Assembly: GCF_032118995.1 (NCBI RefSeq)
Contig: NC_092668.1
Coordinates: forward strand, 14,177,501-14,241,500
Length of the DNA: 64,000 nucleotides
Source of the DNA: Asterias amurensis
Lineage: Eukaryota; Echinodermata; Asteroidea; Forcipulatida; Asteriidae
Direction of reading: 5' to 3'
Shown here one piece after another: positions 24,214 through 48,827 of the stretch (the stretch's first letter is position 1; each line of letters opens with the position of its first letter). Made by a program: the position numbers and the translations under genes. The notes under the pieces were generated by a model that saw only the letters and a list, made by a program, of their open reading frames with translations, had not been told where the DNA came from and searched no databases.

Positions 24214-25363
24214 TAGGTGCCCTTTTTGGGCAGCCTAAGTAGTCTGACAACACCCATTTACAAGAAGAAAAATCAGAAATGTCTCAGCTTCGTTTTGATG
24301 ATCTGTGTAAAAATGTAAATGTTTTATAAAATATCAATGATTTCATAGGAAAAAGGGCTCTGCACAAATAGTTTGATGACACTACCATACGCCCAGTTGT
24401 CGTTTTGATATTATACAAACATATAATTGTAATCACTCAAACAATCCAACTTGTTTCCAGGGTAATGACAATTTCCTGGGTAGGCCAGTATCACTTCCCT
24501 TTGTTCAGTTGTTACTTGTAAAACAAAACCTATTTGTAAATCAAAGCTTAAAGGTGCAGTTACATTTGTGAGCTTCCGGATTGGAACCAAATCAACTATT
24601 TCTCTTCATAGTCACAAATCCTGTAGTTTTCTTTAAAGGACCGATACTTTGTAGTCTTTCCAGGGGTGCATGACCATCTGGTTGTGAGATAAAAAAAATC
24701 TGGTTGGCTGAATGCAAGGACAAAGCTTGTAATTGTTAATGACCAGCATCCGCATTTTATGACAACCAAAATATGCCTGAAATATCAAACCTGTGAAGGC
24801 ATAATAATAAGCTCATCAAAAACAAATCTTATGAAATTCTAGCTACAAACCTTGACATGTATCACCAATTTAAGTTTCAAAGCTCCTGCACCTTTAAAAA
24901 ATCTTGCGCCAACAAATCTTGTTGGTGTAAACCACCTCCCCAATATCTCAAGACACACTCAGATAACTCCTTCAGGAAAAACAAGATGTCTGCGATATTT
25001 TAAAAGTCCAGCTCATTTTCCCCAGGGTAACCCAGCAGAGCAACACATCGCCATGGCAACATCATCATCTCCCCGCCAGCTCCAATTAAACTAAAGCCCT
25101 CCCCCCTCTTTACAACATACCAGAGTTCGGACATGGTTTATTTTTGGAGTCGTCGAGGTACATGTGTTAAGGCCGTGGCACGATTACACCGAAGCAACTT
25201 GGCTATGAGTCTCTTCTCTCTAGAGATACATTTAGGTGCCCCCCTTCATGACTAACTGAATCTAGGCTCTGGGCCGTTAAAAGGTTATCTGTCCTCGGTG
25301 AACTCTGAAAAAATGTCACATTCATGAGTTTCCTGTGAACCCTGAGCGTACTGTACCCACCAA
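24214..25363. other. Non-coding stretch, no feature recognised
   Basis: No exon or repeat array is evident. Short open frames at 24852-25094 and 25203-25391 have no recognisable family and no convincing splice signals. Confidence 0.4.
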
Positions 25364-25830
25364 GAGGGGTGTCTGGGTGTCGTCGGGACACCCTGTTGTA
25401 AATTTAGTGCCGCTGTTTTATCTGCTGGACCCACTATGTGTTAGGCAGAGGGGTGTCTGGGTATGTTTAGGACACCCAGTTTACATTTGGCCCCCTGTTT
25501 TATCTGCTTTATACCCACCAAAGTGTTAAGGCCGGTTTATAGTCGGTCGATTTCGCGCGATGGAAATCTTACGCGCAATCCTCTAAGACTGAGGCCTAAA
25601 AACTGTGTATTTTTATGATCGCGCGTCAAGATTTCCATTGCGCGACAATCGCGCGACCGACAATAACTCGACCTTTAGTCTTTTGGCCCCCTGTTGTACC
25701 CACCATAGTATTAGGCAGAGGGGTGCCTGGGTGTCTTTTGGACACCCTTATTGTTAATTGAAATACCCTGTTTTATCTGCTGTACCCACCCTAGTGTTAA
25801 GCAGAGGAGCGCCTGGGCGTCTTTTGAACA
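25364..25830 (+). repeat. About 85-bp tandem repeat, interrupted by a MITE
   Basis: GAGGGGTGTCTGGGT or a close variant starts at 25364, 25448, 25718 and 25804, with CTGTTTTATCTGCT and TACCCACCA in each unit. The period is 84-86 bp except where a 146-bp MITE (25529-25674) splits the array. Confidence 0.75.
25529..25674. mobile_element. 146-bp MITE with TTA duplication
   Basis: The left end AGGCCGGTTTATAGTCGGTC and the inverted right end AGGTCGAGTTATTGTCGGTC match at most positions, and the element is flanked by TTA on both sides. TCGCGCGA and GCGCGAC motifs lie just inside the ends. The 3-bp TTA duplication points to mobilisation by a PIF/Harbinger transposase. It inserted into the surrounding tandem array. 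Confidence 0.8.
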
Positions 25831-26592
25831 ACAGAGGAAGGAACCAGAAACAGAGCCTATCAGAGGTTTGGAAAAAGCCCAAGTAAAACAAATGACGAGT
25901 GGAACATTGACAGAATGTTTTGTGGACTCCATGACGTTCTTGTAAGCGCCCTACTTTTCTGGGATATGTCCCTCCCTACTATCCCCCTGGTCCCCCTTTG
26001 AGTCACCAGTACCCAAACCCCTCAAAGGCTCACTGATTTACAACTAAACAATCAAGACGAATCGTGGATTAGTCAAAATAAAAATAAGCAACTTCTCTCT
26101 AGAGATGATCCCCAAACTAAGATTTCCAAGTGCCTTGTTTTGAGAGGACGACAGGGGTAAAAAATAAAAGCTGTGAATCATCAAGATTTTCACCTGTTAA
26201 AGTCAGTTCAAAAATTATACTGGAAATAAACTGTGGCAGCTCACAGGGCACATGAGACTTTAAAACAAATACGGGGTGAACAAAACGGGAAGAGAAAAAA
26301 ACGAAAGAAGAAAGTAATGGATCTCTCTTAATCGGACATGCAACTCAAAACCTCTGTACGAGTATTGCATTCAGTTTCTATTTCAGAGTGACACCTTGTA
26401 TGTTTTGAGATTTCTACAATAAAAAAAAAATGGGTGGGAGACTGTCTCAGTAAGTAAACTCCTTCAAGATATGCTTTTTTCTTCACAACCCTGGGAAAAA
26501 ATGACCAGACACTGCCGTATGGCTGTTTAGAATAATTTCCCCTGTCACACACACACACGCTCAAGCTACAGTTTCCAATTAAAAGCTGACCT

Positions 26593-26779
26593 GGGCCAAA
26601 TTTCACAAAGTTGTTTAGCAGAAAATAGCGCTGGACAAATTTCTTTGATAAGCAAAAATTGAGTGGGGCACCAGCCACAGCAATGCAAACTTGGCTGGTA
26701 AACTGGTTCTGCTAAAGCAATACTATCTGTGCTTAGCACAATTTTGTGTGTATATGCTTTAAATGAAATTGGACCCTGG
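26593..26779. mobile_element. Fold-back element (GCTAAGCA family)
   Basis: It runs from GGGCCAAATTTCACAAAGTT to TTAAATGAAATTGGACCCTG, which are inverted complements. The interior has GAGTGGGGCACCAGCCACAG and GGTAAACTGGTTCTGC. Confidence 0.75.
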
Positions 26780-27171
26780 TGATTTGCTCAAATATTTTTA
26801 ATGCAGATTAGGGATAGAGAGCAACAGTGTGACAGCTCTCTAAAGTTCAAAGCGATATAGCTTGACTTTATCAATTGGTTGTGACTTGTGACGAAGACTA
26901 ACCAGCTGAACATTCAACCAATAGTGTACCATGCTTATAAATGCTAGCCTTGGCTCAAGCCGCCGAATGGTTAAAAACTAAGAAGTCCAAAACACAGCAC
27001 TTAAAATGTTTAAATACTTTTGAGATGGTCCTGTTGGCCAGTCACTGATAAAGTTAAGGGCAAACCCTGGATATTTGCATGCACAATGTTAAAACCAAAT
27101 CATATCTTCACAAAGCATATCTTCCCGACAGAAGGGATGATAAATTATCAATGATTTGGCTGACGGAAACA

Positions 27172-27345
27172 TCACAGTTTGTTTGTATAAATGATCTTCT
27201 CATCAAGGGAGCTCAGCAAATCTTAACACCAAGCTGGCAATAGCCAGTCTTCCTCATACAAACATGGGTTTAACGTCCATGTTGTGCACAAATAAAGAAA
27301 CTGTAACAAGACGACAGTTCTAATCCTTTGTCTTGGACTTTAAAG
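27172..27345 (-). repeat. tRNA-derived SINE, family A, inverted body
   Basis: On the minus strand it reads GGACGTTAAACCCATGTTTG, TATGAGGAAGACTGGC and GAGCTCCCTTGATGAGAAG. This is the family A body with several changes. The tRNA head is not clear. Confidence 0.65.
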
Positions 27346-27767
27346 CCTGACATCAAGATCTTACAAGTCCCAACTGATGCACACTCAACACTGTGATCTC
27401 AAACCTCATATTTAATTACTTAATTGTTCCAGTGACCCTCGACCACAGGCCCACTGTACATCACTCCCCAAGGTCCAGGATAAGCACAGAGTGGTACCTG
27501 GCTGACTTGGAGCAGTTGGAAAATTGCGGACAGCTGACCTTCTAGCAAAAACTGCCCCTTCCATCAAGGGGCCGCCCTGTCCATCAAAGGACTGCCCTGT
27601 CCATCAAAATAAAAAGGTCTCAGAACTAGCGCTTCCACTCCCAGGTCAAGCAGTGCCTTAGCTCTGCCGACTTTCAACGCTGATAATTACGCAAGACAAT
27701 ACAATGAAGATGCTACCTAGACATTCCAAAACCACATCATTAATCACTTTTGCATACTCACCAAGCT

Positions 27768-27957
27768 TACGTTTCAAGTCTCCAAGAGAGTCGTCAGAAT
27801 CACACAACCCCAGGATGATGTTAAAGAGTGTGAATACATCAAAACGGCAAGTATATCATTGTGATCGACCAAATAGCTCTTGACTGCACAGATCCCATGG
27901 AATTGCCAGCGACAGTTTACTTACTGTGTAGCACAGATTTGTTCGTAGACTTGAGGT
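27768..27957 (-). other. Candidate 5' exons of the RhoGAP gene
   Basis: On the minus strand a clean acceptor (TTTTTGTTTATTTTTAAG) is followed about 34 bases later by a donor (CACAGTAAGTA) near 27924-27957. A second strong donor, CTTGGTGAGTATGC, lies at about 27767-27770; the sequence before it is open for LGLCDSDDSLGDLKRKL but has no clear acceptor. Both lie upstream of the RhoGAP coding start, whose first coding exon requires noncoding exons. They could equally belong to an unrelated transcript. Confidence 0.3.
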
Positions 27958-28789
27958 CCTTAAAAATAAACAAAAAACGTTGAATTTATGATTCGCTCGG
28001 AATTGGTGGAACAAGTTCGTCAAAGAGAAAAAAAAGTTGAGGCTTGAGTATGAAGGAGTCATACCATTGTGGCTTTAGACTCAGGGAGTGTGTGTCTATA
28101 GATGTGTGTGAATGGATACTGTTGTGTTTCAAGAGGGAGGGGGGAGGTGGGGGGTTGTATGTGTGTCTCTCGAGTCATTGAGGGGAGAGGATATGACACG
28201 TTATGACCAATCGTTCACTCTAATAATGAGCTACAGGCATGCAAGGGTAGCAGATTGTACGCTATGAACAGACTGTCATCACACGATGAGAGGGGTTTCA
28301 AGTCATTGGCACATGAGGGCAGACATGGTGTAATTGCCCCCCCCAACTCCTCCCCCCAATCCATTTCGATAAGTAGGTTCCGTTTAGAATGTGTACAATG
28401 GGATAGGTTGGACATAGTTATTAATATCACATCATAATCAGACTAGATCGATCGTTGTAAATATCAGACAGTTGTAAGATGGGTTAGCTTAGCACAGTTT
28501 GGACTCCTCTGCAGTGCAGTGGCACTGACTGACATCCTACCAGGATACTCAGCTCAGAAGGTTAGGTCTCATATTAGAATCTGGAGTACACGTGCACCCT
28601 GGTGCCCACGAAGGAAAAGGACAAGAAGGGGTAAGAGTTCAAGCCCAGGGATGCATTGTAATGTAGAATGGTGGAAGGGCCTCACGGGACAAGGGCCAGG
28701 AAGACAATTCTTTACATTTCTGTCTATGGAGATGGAGTACCGTAATGTGTTACACTGATTTTTTTGGCTAGTACAGTAGTCTTAATCTG

Positions 28790-29047
28790 AGCCCAGTTTC
28801 ATAGAGCTACTTATAAGCAAAACAAGTAGCTAAGCACAACAGCATTATGCTTACCAGTTTAGGGTGACCTGTCAAAATATGTAACATTGTGACTGGTATC
28901 CTGCACATTTTTTGGCCAGGCAGAAAATTGTTGGGCATCAGCTTGAAAGCAGCTCTATGAAATGGGGCTCTGGTAAGCGTAAGGTTTTTGTGCTTAGCTA
29001 CTTTTTGTGTCTACTACTACTAGCAGCTCTATGAAACTGGACCCCAA
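28790..29047. mobile_element. Fold-back elements (GCTAAGCA family), one whole and one partial
   Basis: The first copy runs from GCCCAGTTTCATAGAGCTAC to GCTCTATGAAATGGGGCTC (about 28977). A truncated half copy follows directly, ending GCTCTATGAAACTGGACCCC near 29045. Shared termini between adjacent copies are again seen. Confidence 0.7.
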
Positions 29048-29753
29048 CCGCAATAGCCTATTATTAGGCAGCGGAGGTGCTAGACTGCTACCTAGTGGGT
29101 GGGCAAGGTCTTAAAATCTTACAATCATATTGTCCACAATACCTACAGCTTGAGTCTTGGTGGACGTTTCTCCATCCAGTCTTCATGGAACTGAAGCTGA
29201 CAAACTGACTGTTCTATCTGTGCCATATTATATGTCATTCACGTGCACACAACAAGCAACACAGTTATGATGGTCCACTCTTATCGTTACTTCTATTAGT
29301 AGACCCTGCCTGCCTTCCTAGTTCTAGGAATCTAGCTAGTCTTCAGAGTCAGACTTTTTATGTCACAACAGCGCTACCCAATCCTAGAAAATAGAATAGA
29401 AAAAGAGTGAAATAAAACAAAAAAATAATAAGGCTTTCTTTCTGTCTTGAAAAATTCAAGACAGAAATTTGTATATAGTGCATTACACATGGATATATAT
29501 GGGCTTTTAATTTGAATTTGATTTGGCCAAGCCCGGCCCAGACCAGAGATTGAGAAGGCCCAGTTTTGTTTAAATAAACTTAAGTATTTATTTTACTCAT
29601 CATCTCATGGAGTCATGCCATTACTGTCCTTTCCCTTTAAAAATATCAACATTAAAAATGAAGCCAACAGAGATGAAAAGTCAAAAGAGCAAGTTGCAGC
29701 TAGTCTTCACTGGGAAAAATTATTAGCAGACGACATTATGAACTGCAAGACCG

Positions 29754-29764
29754 TGCGCATGCGC
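29754..29764. promoter_or_regulatory. NRF-1-type palindrome
   Basis: TGCGCATGCGC is a match to the NRF-1 consensus, a common element of animal housekeeping promoters. It stands alone in an AT-rich region 1.8 kb upstream of the candidate RhoGAP 5' exons. Promoter function is inference. Confidence 0.3.
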
Positions 29765-29849
29765 GACTGTGTTGTGCGTGAAACTGAAGTTGAACACCAT
29801 TTTTTTAGATTTTGGTTGGTTGATTCATTTGGTGTTATTTAACATTTTC

Positions 29850-31363
29850 TTCCCCAAATTGGCTATATTTTGTACAATAATGTGGTCTATAACGCTAGCT
29901 TAGTTTTACTTCCACATTAATTGTTTTCTCATTTTACCTAATAAGGGGGAAATGATACATACCTTTTGCTCGTTTATGAGGTGACTTGCATTAACATTAC
30001 ACACGCCGAGTCCGTTTTTAATTTACCGCAATATTGGTCTAGCGCCCTCTATAGTTGGTAGCAGCTCAGTAAAAATAGCGCCTTCCAAAAAGGATGACGT
30101 AATGCAATGACGTAATGTAAATGAAATAATATAATATTTTTGTTTCCAAAACGCAGTCAGTAACCCCCTTAATTTTGTTAAGCTTCCCATTCTTCCGAGC
30201 ATGCACACAAACACAAAGTTCTCCTTCCATAATTTAGACAAGAGTGAGAAACCATACTGTATGAAATTACAGTATTTCGAAACAGAAATCCTTTTGATTG
30301 CATTTTGTCAATGTCAAATCTTCGTGTGGCAGTCAACAGGTAGTTTTGCTTTTACAGCACCCTCCATTTCAGAAATGAAATTCTGTTTAATAAAAGTGTG
30401 GTCAAAAACCAGTTTTTTTGCATGGTGTGGAAATCGTTTCAGAGTATGCTAATAATAGGGCAACCCTTGAAATATAATGGCGCTTAATAATATTTGCAAA
30501 CAAAAGAACTGCCCAAATTACATGAAACCCACTACCAGATCGAGTCAAGAAATATGGGACAAAAACAAAATTTTTAACTCCTGACAGAGATGCAATATTT
30601 ATTTTCTCTTTCTATATATAAGACAACACAAACTTCTATTTTATAAGGGATAGGCAAATATTTTTTGTAACTCTCCGTATAATTTGTACATTTTACAAAT
30701 GCAGTGTTACACACCTGAATTCTAGAAATATTTTACTTTTTCATAAATTTTTAAAAGGAACTTAGCCGTAAAATTTGTTCCATGTTTTTATTTTAATAAG
30801 GATATATTTTTTGTTATATTTGAGAACTTGGCCAAAACATATGTATTTTACAGGTGGAGCCATAATGTTCACATCATACATGAACACAGGGTAATTTACA
30901 CAAATACATAGCAATATACTTATTGTGTAAGTGCCACGATGACATGAACAAATTCCTTTGGTTTTTGTTGCCCTTGCAAGTCTGCAGCATCAGTTACAAA
31001 TTAAATAATTATTTAATGAAATATAATGCCCACGTCTTTCACTCTCAGTGATATAGTTCTTTCGCTCTTAGTGATATTTGAAATGCATAAAGTATCAAGA
31101 CTTTTAACGGTCAGTTAACGTTCAATTCCAACCTTGCTATCGTTTCTCTGCAACGCTGATTAAAGTCAAAGGGTTAACATTCATGCCAATCAAATTTCGG
31201 TCAAAAACGTATCTTGTTGGAATAGAAAGTTTGTGCAAGTCCTACAGTAAAGAAGTTCAGTTCTACTGTCTCCTTTTTATGTTCAACTTTCAAACGGGTA
31301 TAAACCAAGTTAATTTGTACAAGTTTCCTTTTCTAGTATTAAGTAATTAGCGTTAAGGTTAAG
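29850..31363. other. AT-rich stretch downstream of PCNA
   Basis: This is the 3' side of PCNA. The minus strand carries AATAAA complements (TTTATT) near 30787 and 30599 that could serve as poly(A) signals. No other gene or repeat array is recognised. Confidence 0.4.
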
Positions 31364-35140
<3,777 letters not shown>

Positions 35141-35301
35141 CTTGGAATTTGATTTGGTGGTGCGAGACGAAAAAGAATCAAAATAACAGATTCTGCACAA
35201 AATGAGTGTCTTGTACGTTTAGATGAGTTTTGGAGATCAAAAACCGTCAATTTCAACCTCTAATCAAAGAAAAATTGCACTAGGTCTTGCAGGAGAAAAC
35301 G

Positions 35302-35402
35302 TGACGTCGGTCCACTCTGTTCGGTGCTGAGATTGCAAATGATATTTTGCGGGAATATTTCGCGCGACTTGGACTCAAACCGCGGGAAGATTTTGGATTG
35401 GC
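35302..35402 (-). promoter_or_regulatory. PCNA upstream region with E2F-like, CRE-like and CCAAT sites
   Basis: TTTCGCGC at 35358-35365 fits the E2F consensus TTTSGCGC exactly. GCGGGAA at 35349-35355 and CGCGGGAAG at 35381-35389 read TTCCCGC on the minus strand and are near-consensus E2F sites. GATTGG at 35396-35401 is a CCAAT box on the minus strand. TGACGTC at 35302-35308 matches seven of eight bases of a CRE. E2F control of PCNA in S phase is well known in animals, and the sites lie 160-260 bp before the ATG. Confidence 0.6.
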
Positions 35403-36613
35403 CAGTGAGATTGCGCAGTATCATTAGACTTGCAAATTAGCAGGGCATGTCAAAACATGAGTCCGAAACGTCATCGGCCCTCGGGCTTAGTCAGATACCC
35501 TCATTAGTTGCACAGGAACTCTTCTACACAAGTTAGTAGCCAGACCCAGTGCGTTGTCGTGTGTTCGGAGCGGAAATTTCCGAAGGATTCCGAACATTAC
35601 AGTTTCACTGGTAACTCGATGTTATGATCGTACTGTGTTTTATAATACTGTTATGCATTGAGTGAACCACTGAAAGCATAAGAGTCGGTTGATCTGCCAT
35701 CAAACTGCTTGTGTATGAAAGAACTAAAACTTTCTGTTGAAATTGTTTCAAATTTTGGTGAAAGAAATACTTGATTGCATTTAATTTTTTCCAGATAGCT
35801 GGGTAAGTATGAAGTTACAAGTAGACGTAAAGGCGATGTTTGTCAAAGAATAATTTTAGAAGAAAACTTGATAACTTTTGTGACGGTCCGGTGGTTATGT
35901 TCGTTTTTGCAAGTTTTGTATTCTGTTGTACACCTACACACAAGTACACGCAACTCTAATGGGGGCGCGTGTGTTGTGGTTATGAGGGCGCTGTACTTTA
36001 CACTTACAAAATGAGTAACAATGCACGATCAAAGTTTCCAAACCAAATGTTATGAGAGATGTTCCTTGAGATTAGAACACGATAGAAAGGTATTAATTAA
36101 GAAAACAAGTGGTAAACAAGATTTGAGTCTAGAATTTCCAAGGTAAAGAGTGGTCACAAAATTAATTAATGAACTGATTGAATATGATTTTGAAATGAAT
36201 GAAGAAACTAGACTTAGAGTTAGTTAGAAAGCAAAAAAATAGAGTGGCAGATGGCATCTTTTTCAATCCATGTTTTTAAACAATTTCAAAATTGCTCTCT
36301 TTTTAAATAACAACAAAGCATTACAAAATTATTGCACGGTTCAATGTTTAGTTAACTGATAAGTCAAAAGTGTCAATTGGAAAACTTTTTCTACGCTACA
36401 CAGTCAGAGTCAACTACGAGCTGTTTGTTATTGTTCAGACTACAGTGGTTGTTATGTTTGTTATTGTTAAGATTATGATCTCTCAATTTTAATTTTGTCA
36501 TTCTTTCCTAGGTCAAAATGTGGTCGTCTTATAACAGTATACTTGTAGAAGTTAGTTGATTTGTTGACACTGTTTGAAACAAGGTTGAAACAGCGTCCCC
36601 TTCCAGCCTGACA
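35403..36613 (+). other. PCNA-PIWIL2 spacer with PIWIL2 5' untranslated exons
   Basis: A strong donor GGGTAAGTAT with the exon ending at 35802, and an acceptor TTCTTTCCTAG with the exon starting at 36512, suggest a noncoding first exon somewhere in 35500-35802 spliced to the first coding exon of PIWIL2. The transcription start cannot be placed. No repeat is recognised in this spacer, which is unusually clean for the window. Confidence 0.45.
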
Positions 36614-45799
<9,186 letters not shown>

Positions 45800-46141
45800 A
45801 GTTCCAAGGCCAGTTCATTTAACCGTGGGCCAATCAAATCTTGACCGGACAAGCCAGCTGGTCTTTTCAATTGACTAATTACAGTATCTTTGCGTTTCCG
45901 TTGAGAAACAAAGTAGCATGACAAATAAGATTAAAGCCATTGGACCCTTTTGGTAAACAGTATTGTCCAAGGCCCACACTTCGTGTATCACAACTTATGT
46001 ATAAAATAACAAACCTGTGAAAATTTAGGCTCAATCGGTCATCGGTCAACTCTTTTTTTTTTCTGTACCAAAAAAAAGGGTCCAATGGCTTTTAATGTCT
46101 TCTCTAAAAATGCTTGTTCATCTTGAATCTGGGCTTGAAAA

Positions 46142-46147
46142 AATAAA
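46142..46147 (+). terminator. Candidate poly(A) signal of PIWIL2
   Basis: AATAAA lies about 340 bases past the PIWIL2 stop codon, the first canonical hexamer on the plus strand that I found there. The downstream GT-rich element is not obvious, so the site is tentative. Confidence 0.4.
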
Positions 46148-46795
46148 TTTGAGCCATGGCATGGGATGGTTTCATAGAGATGTGATATTTTTGGTCTGAC
46201 ATGAGGAAAGGTGCTGTTTAACCCTCCTACTTTAATACCATGAATCTATCAGGGAACCTGCTGTTTTAGCTGGTAACATTTGTTCAGTTAATGTCTTTGC
46301 TGAACATCTTTTTGTTAAACTTGTTTTTTGTTGACCATTTTTTTGTCCCTTGATGTTGCATTATTTATTTTAGTTGAAAGTATTTGTGTGGCAAGAAGAT
46401 GCTTTTTGTCGTTTAAAAGTTTAAAAACAGTTTAAATTTGTAAGAAAAAGATGAAGGTATGTTGAACAGAGTTGTTTTTTGAAATTTTTTATTTTTATTT
46501 TGAAATGACTCGGTGATGAATGTCAAATTTAGCCCAGGTTTTTTCATAACAAAAGTGCCAAGTATCCTAAATAATTTCCATGTGTGTGCTAGGTAGAGTC
46601 GTAATAGTTGCAACTTTTTCGCCAAATATTTTGTGAAGGGATGGTGCTACATCTTGCATAAAAATTAAGTGTGATCAGCCATTTCCCTCTGTTTTTGGCA
46701 ATTAGAAAGTTGCATGTCTGTTACATGTAGCTGACGAAAGCAAGAAAGTAGCTGTCTGGACCAGTTGGACAGAACTCTCAATGGTCATTGGGGTT

Positions 46796-47380
46796 CACAG
46801 TGGTCAAGTGGTTAGACTATAAGACTTGCAATCACAAGGTTGTGGGTTCGAATCCTACCAACCTAACCGCTATTTTTACAATGCCGAGTAATTCAATATT
46901 CAGTGACAATGCATGAACAAAATGTTTCAATGCAGTCAACAAACCATTCACCTGGTCAAGTGGTTAGACTGTAAGACTTGTAATTACAAGGTTGTGGGTT
47001 CGAATCCTACCAACCTGACCGCTATTTTTACAATGCCGAGTAATTCAATATTCAGTGACAATGCATGAACGAAATGTTTCAATGCAGTCAACAAACCATT
47101 CACCTGGTCAAGTGGTTAGACTGTAAGACTTGCAATCACAAGATAGTGGGTTCGAATCCTATCCTAGTACTGTTTTCACAATTACTAGAATAAGTATTGT
47201 CGCCTAGTAACTGTGTAAACATTTCTTGATTTGTGCAATGCATAATCATAGACGTTAAGCCAAAGTTGCTTTAAAAGAGATTGACTGTGTGCAAGCTTGG
47301 TGTGTATATCCCCTTGTGGAGATTTCCGAGTTCCCTCGATGGGAACATCAAGAAAAACAAAGAAAGAAAGTGTTGTACCT
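46796..47380 (+). repeat. Tandem array of SINE family A heads ending in a full copy
   Basis: GTCAAGTGGTTAGACT recurs at about 46802, 46957 and 47107. Each is followed by the B box GTGGGTTCGAATCCTA. The first two units (period about 155 bp) carry GCTATTTTTACAATGCCGAG and AACAAACCATTCACCTGG and lack the family A body. Only the third continues into CTTGATTTGTGCAATGC and GAGTTCCCTCGATGGGA. The near identity of the first two units suggests a recent duplication. Confidence 0.8.
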
Positions 47381-47744
47381 GGCAAGCAGACCACTTTTCA
47401 GGAAGAACGCTGAGTTGCAGTCATGCCATTGGTGCAAGGTGGATGTTCCAAATTGCAACAAAACAACCAAAGAAGGCCTGTATTTTTCTTGTTTATTTTA
47501 TCTATGATTTATTTTTTTGAAAGTAAAAGCTAAACTTGACTTTAATTTGTGATTTTGTTTGTTTGTTAAGAAGTTCATGACAAATGTATTCAGTTGATGC
47601 TGCCTAGTTTGAGGTCAGTGGGTTTTTCTCTCGTAATTTCATGTGCAAAGTTTAAAAAAAAAAATTGTTATCTTATTTTTTTAAAAGCAAAGGTGCCAAT
47701 AAGCGGGATGAAAGAAGCCCACTATTGTGTTTAAATATTTTATT

Positions 47745-48400
47745 TGTGAAATGTAACACCCATGAGGGTCTGTAAACCTCTGAAATGTAACACCCAGGAG
47801 GTTCAGGGGGCTACATCCTCGCCCCCTCTAGACCAACCAAGGGGAGAGCCAGGCCCATTTCTCTAATCCTTTATTCATGGTGATGAAGAGAATCTTTAAA
47901 ACCTCTGAAATGTAACATCCAGGAGGTTCAGGGGGCTTCATCCTCTAGACCAAGGGGAGACTTGGGCCCACTACCCTACTCCTTTATTCATGGTGAGGTA
48001 GAGAGTTTGTAAATCCTCTGAAATGTAACACCCATGAGGTTCAGGGGGCTTCATCCTCTAGACCAAGGGGAGATCCAGGCCCACTACCATAGTTCTTAAA
48101 TCATGGTGATGTAGAGAGTCTGTAAATCCTCTGAAATGTAACACCCATGAGGTTCAGGGGGCTTCATCCTCTAGACCAAGGGGAGATCCAGGCCCACTAC
48201 CATAGTTCTTAAATCATGGTGATGTAGAGAGTCTGTAAATCCTCTGAAATGTAACACCCATGAGGTTCAGGGGGCTTCATCCTCTAGACCAAGGGGAGAT
48301 CCAGGCCCACTACCCTACTCCTTTATTCGTGGTGATGTAGAGAGTCTGTTAAACCTCTGAAATGTGAGGTTCAGGAGGCGTCATCCTCTACACCAAGGTT
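47745..48400 (+). repeat. 113-bp minisatellite, about six copies
   Basis: CCTCTGAAATGTAACA starts at 47777, 47902, 48015, 48128 and 48241, with a last, truncated unit at 48354. The period is 113 bp except for the first longer unit (125 bp). Units carry AGGTTCAGGGGGCTTCATCC and TCTAGACCAAGGGGAGA. The third to fifth copies are almost identical. The unit also exists as two inverted copies at 13056-13250. Confidence 0.9.
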
Positions 48401-48827
48401 TGACAAGAAATAAAACCAACAGTTTGTTAAGCGTCTGGTAAGCGTTTCGGTGCAGAGATATTGCCCTCATTGGTGTGATGGGTTAACGTAATTTTGATCA
48501 ACAGTAATACATGTATTTGTTTTTATGTTGTGTAAAGTAATGTTTATTTCATTTTTATCTGCATGTTATATAATTTAATTTTTATTATAAAAAGATGTCG
48601 AGCCAAGTGACTTTTTTATTAAAGTTTTGTATTTTTAAAGGTTATGTTGTTTAAAAAAAGAAAAGAAAACAGATTTCAGGAATTTTCTCAGTGTCATCTT
48701 GTGTATTTTTTAGAGAACTTTCAATACTAACCCAACATGGTGTTGTGAGTGATACAAGGAGGATGTGCTAAAGTTTTACCCGCAATTATGAAATTATTAT
48801 GGTTTTAATAAAGCAGATTAACGAAAA

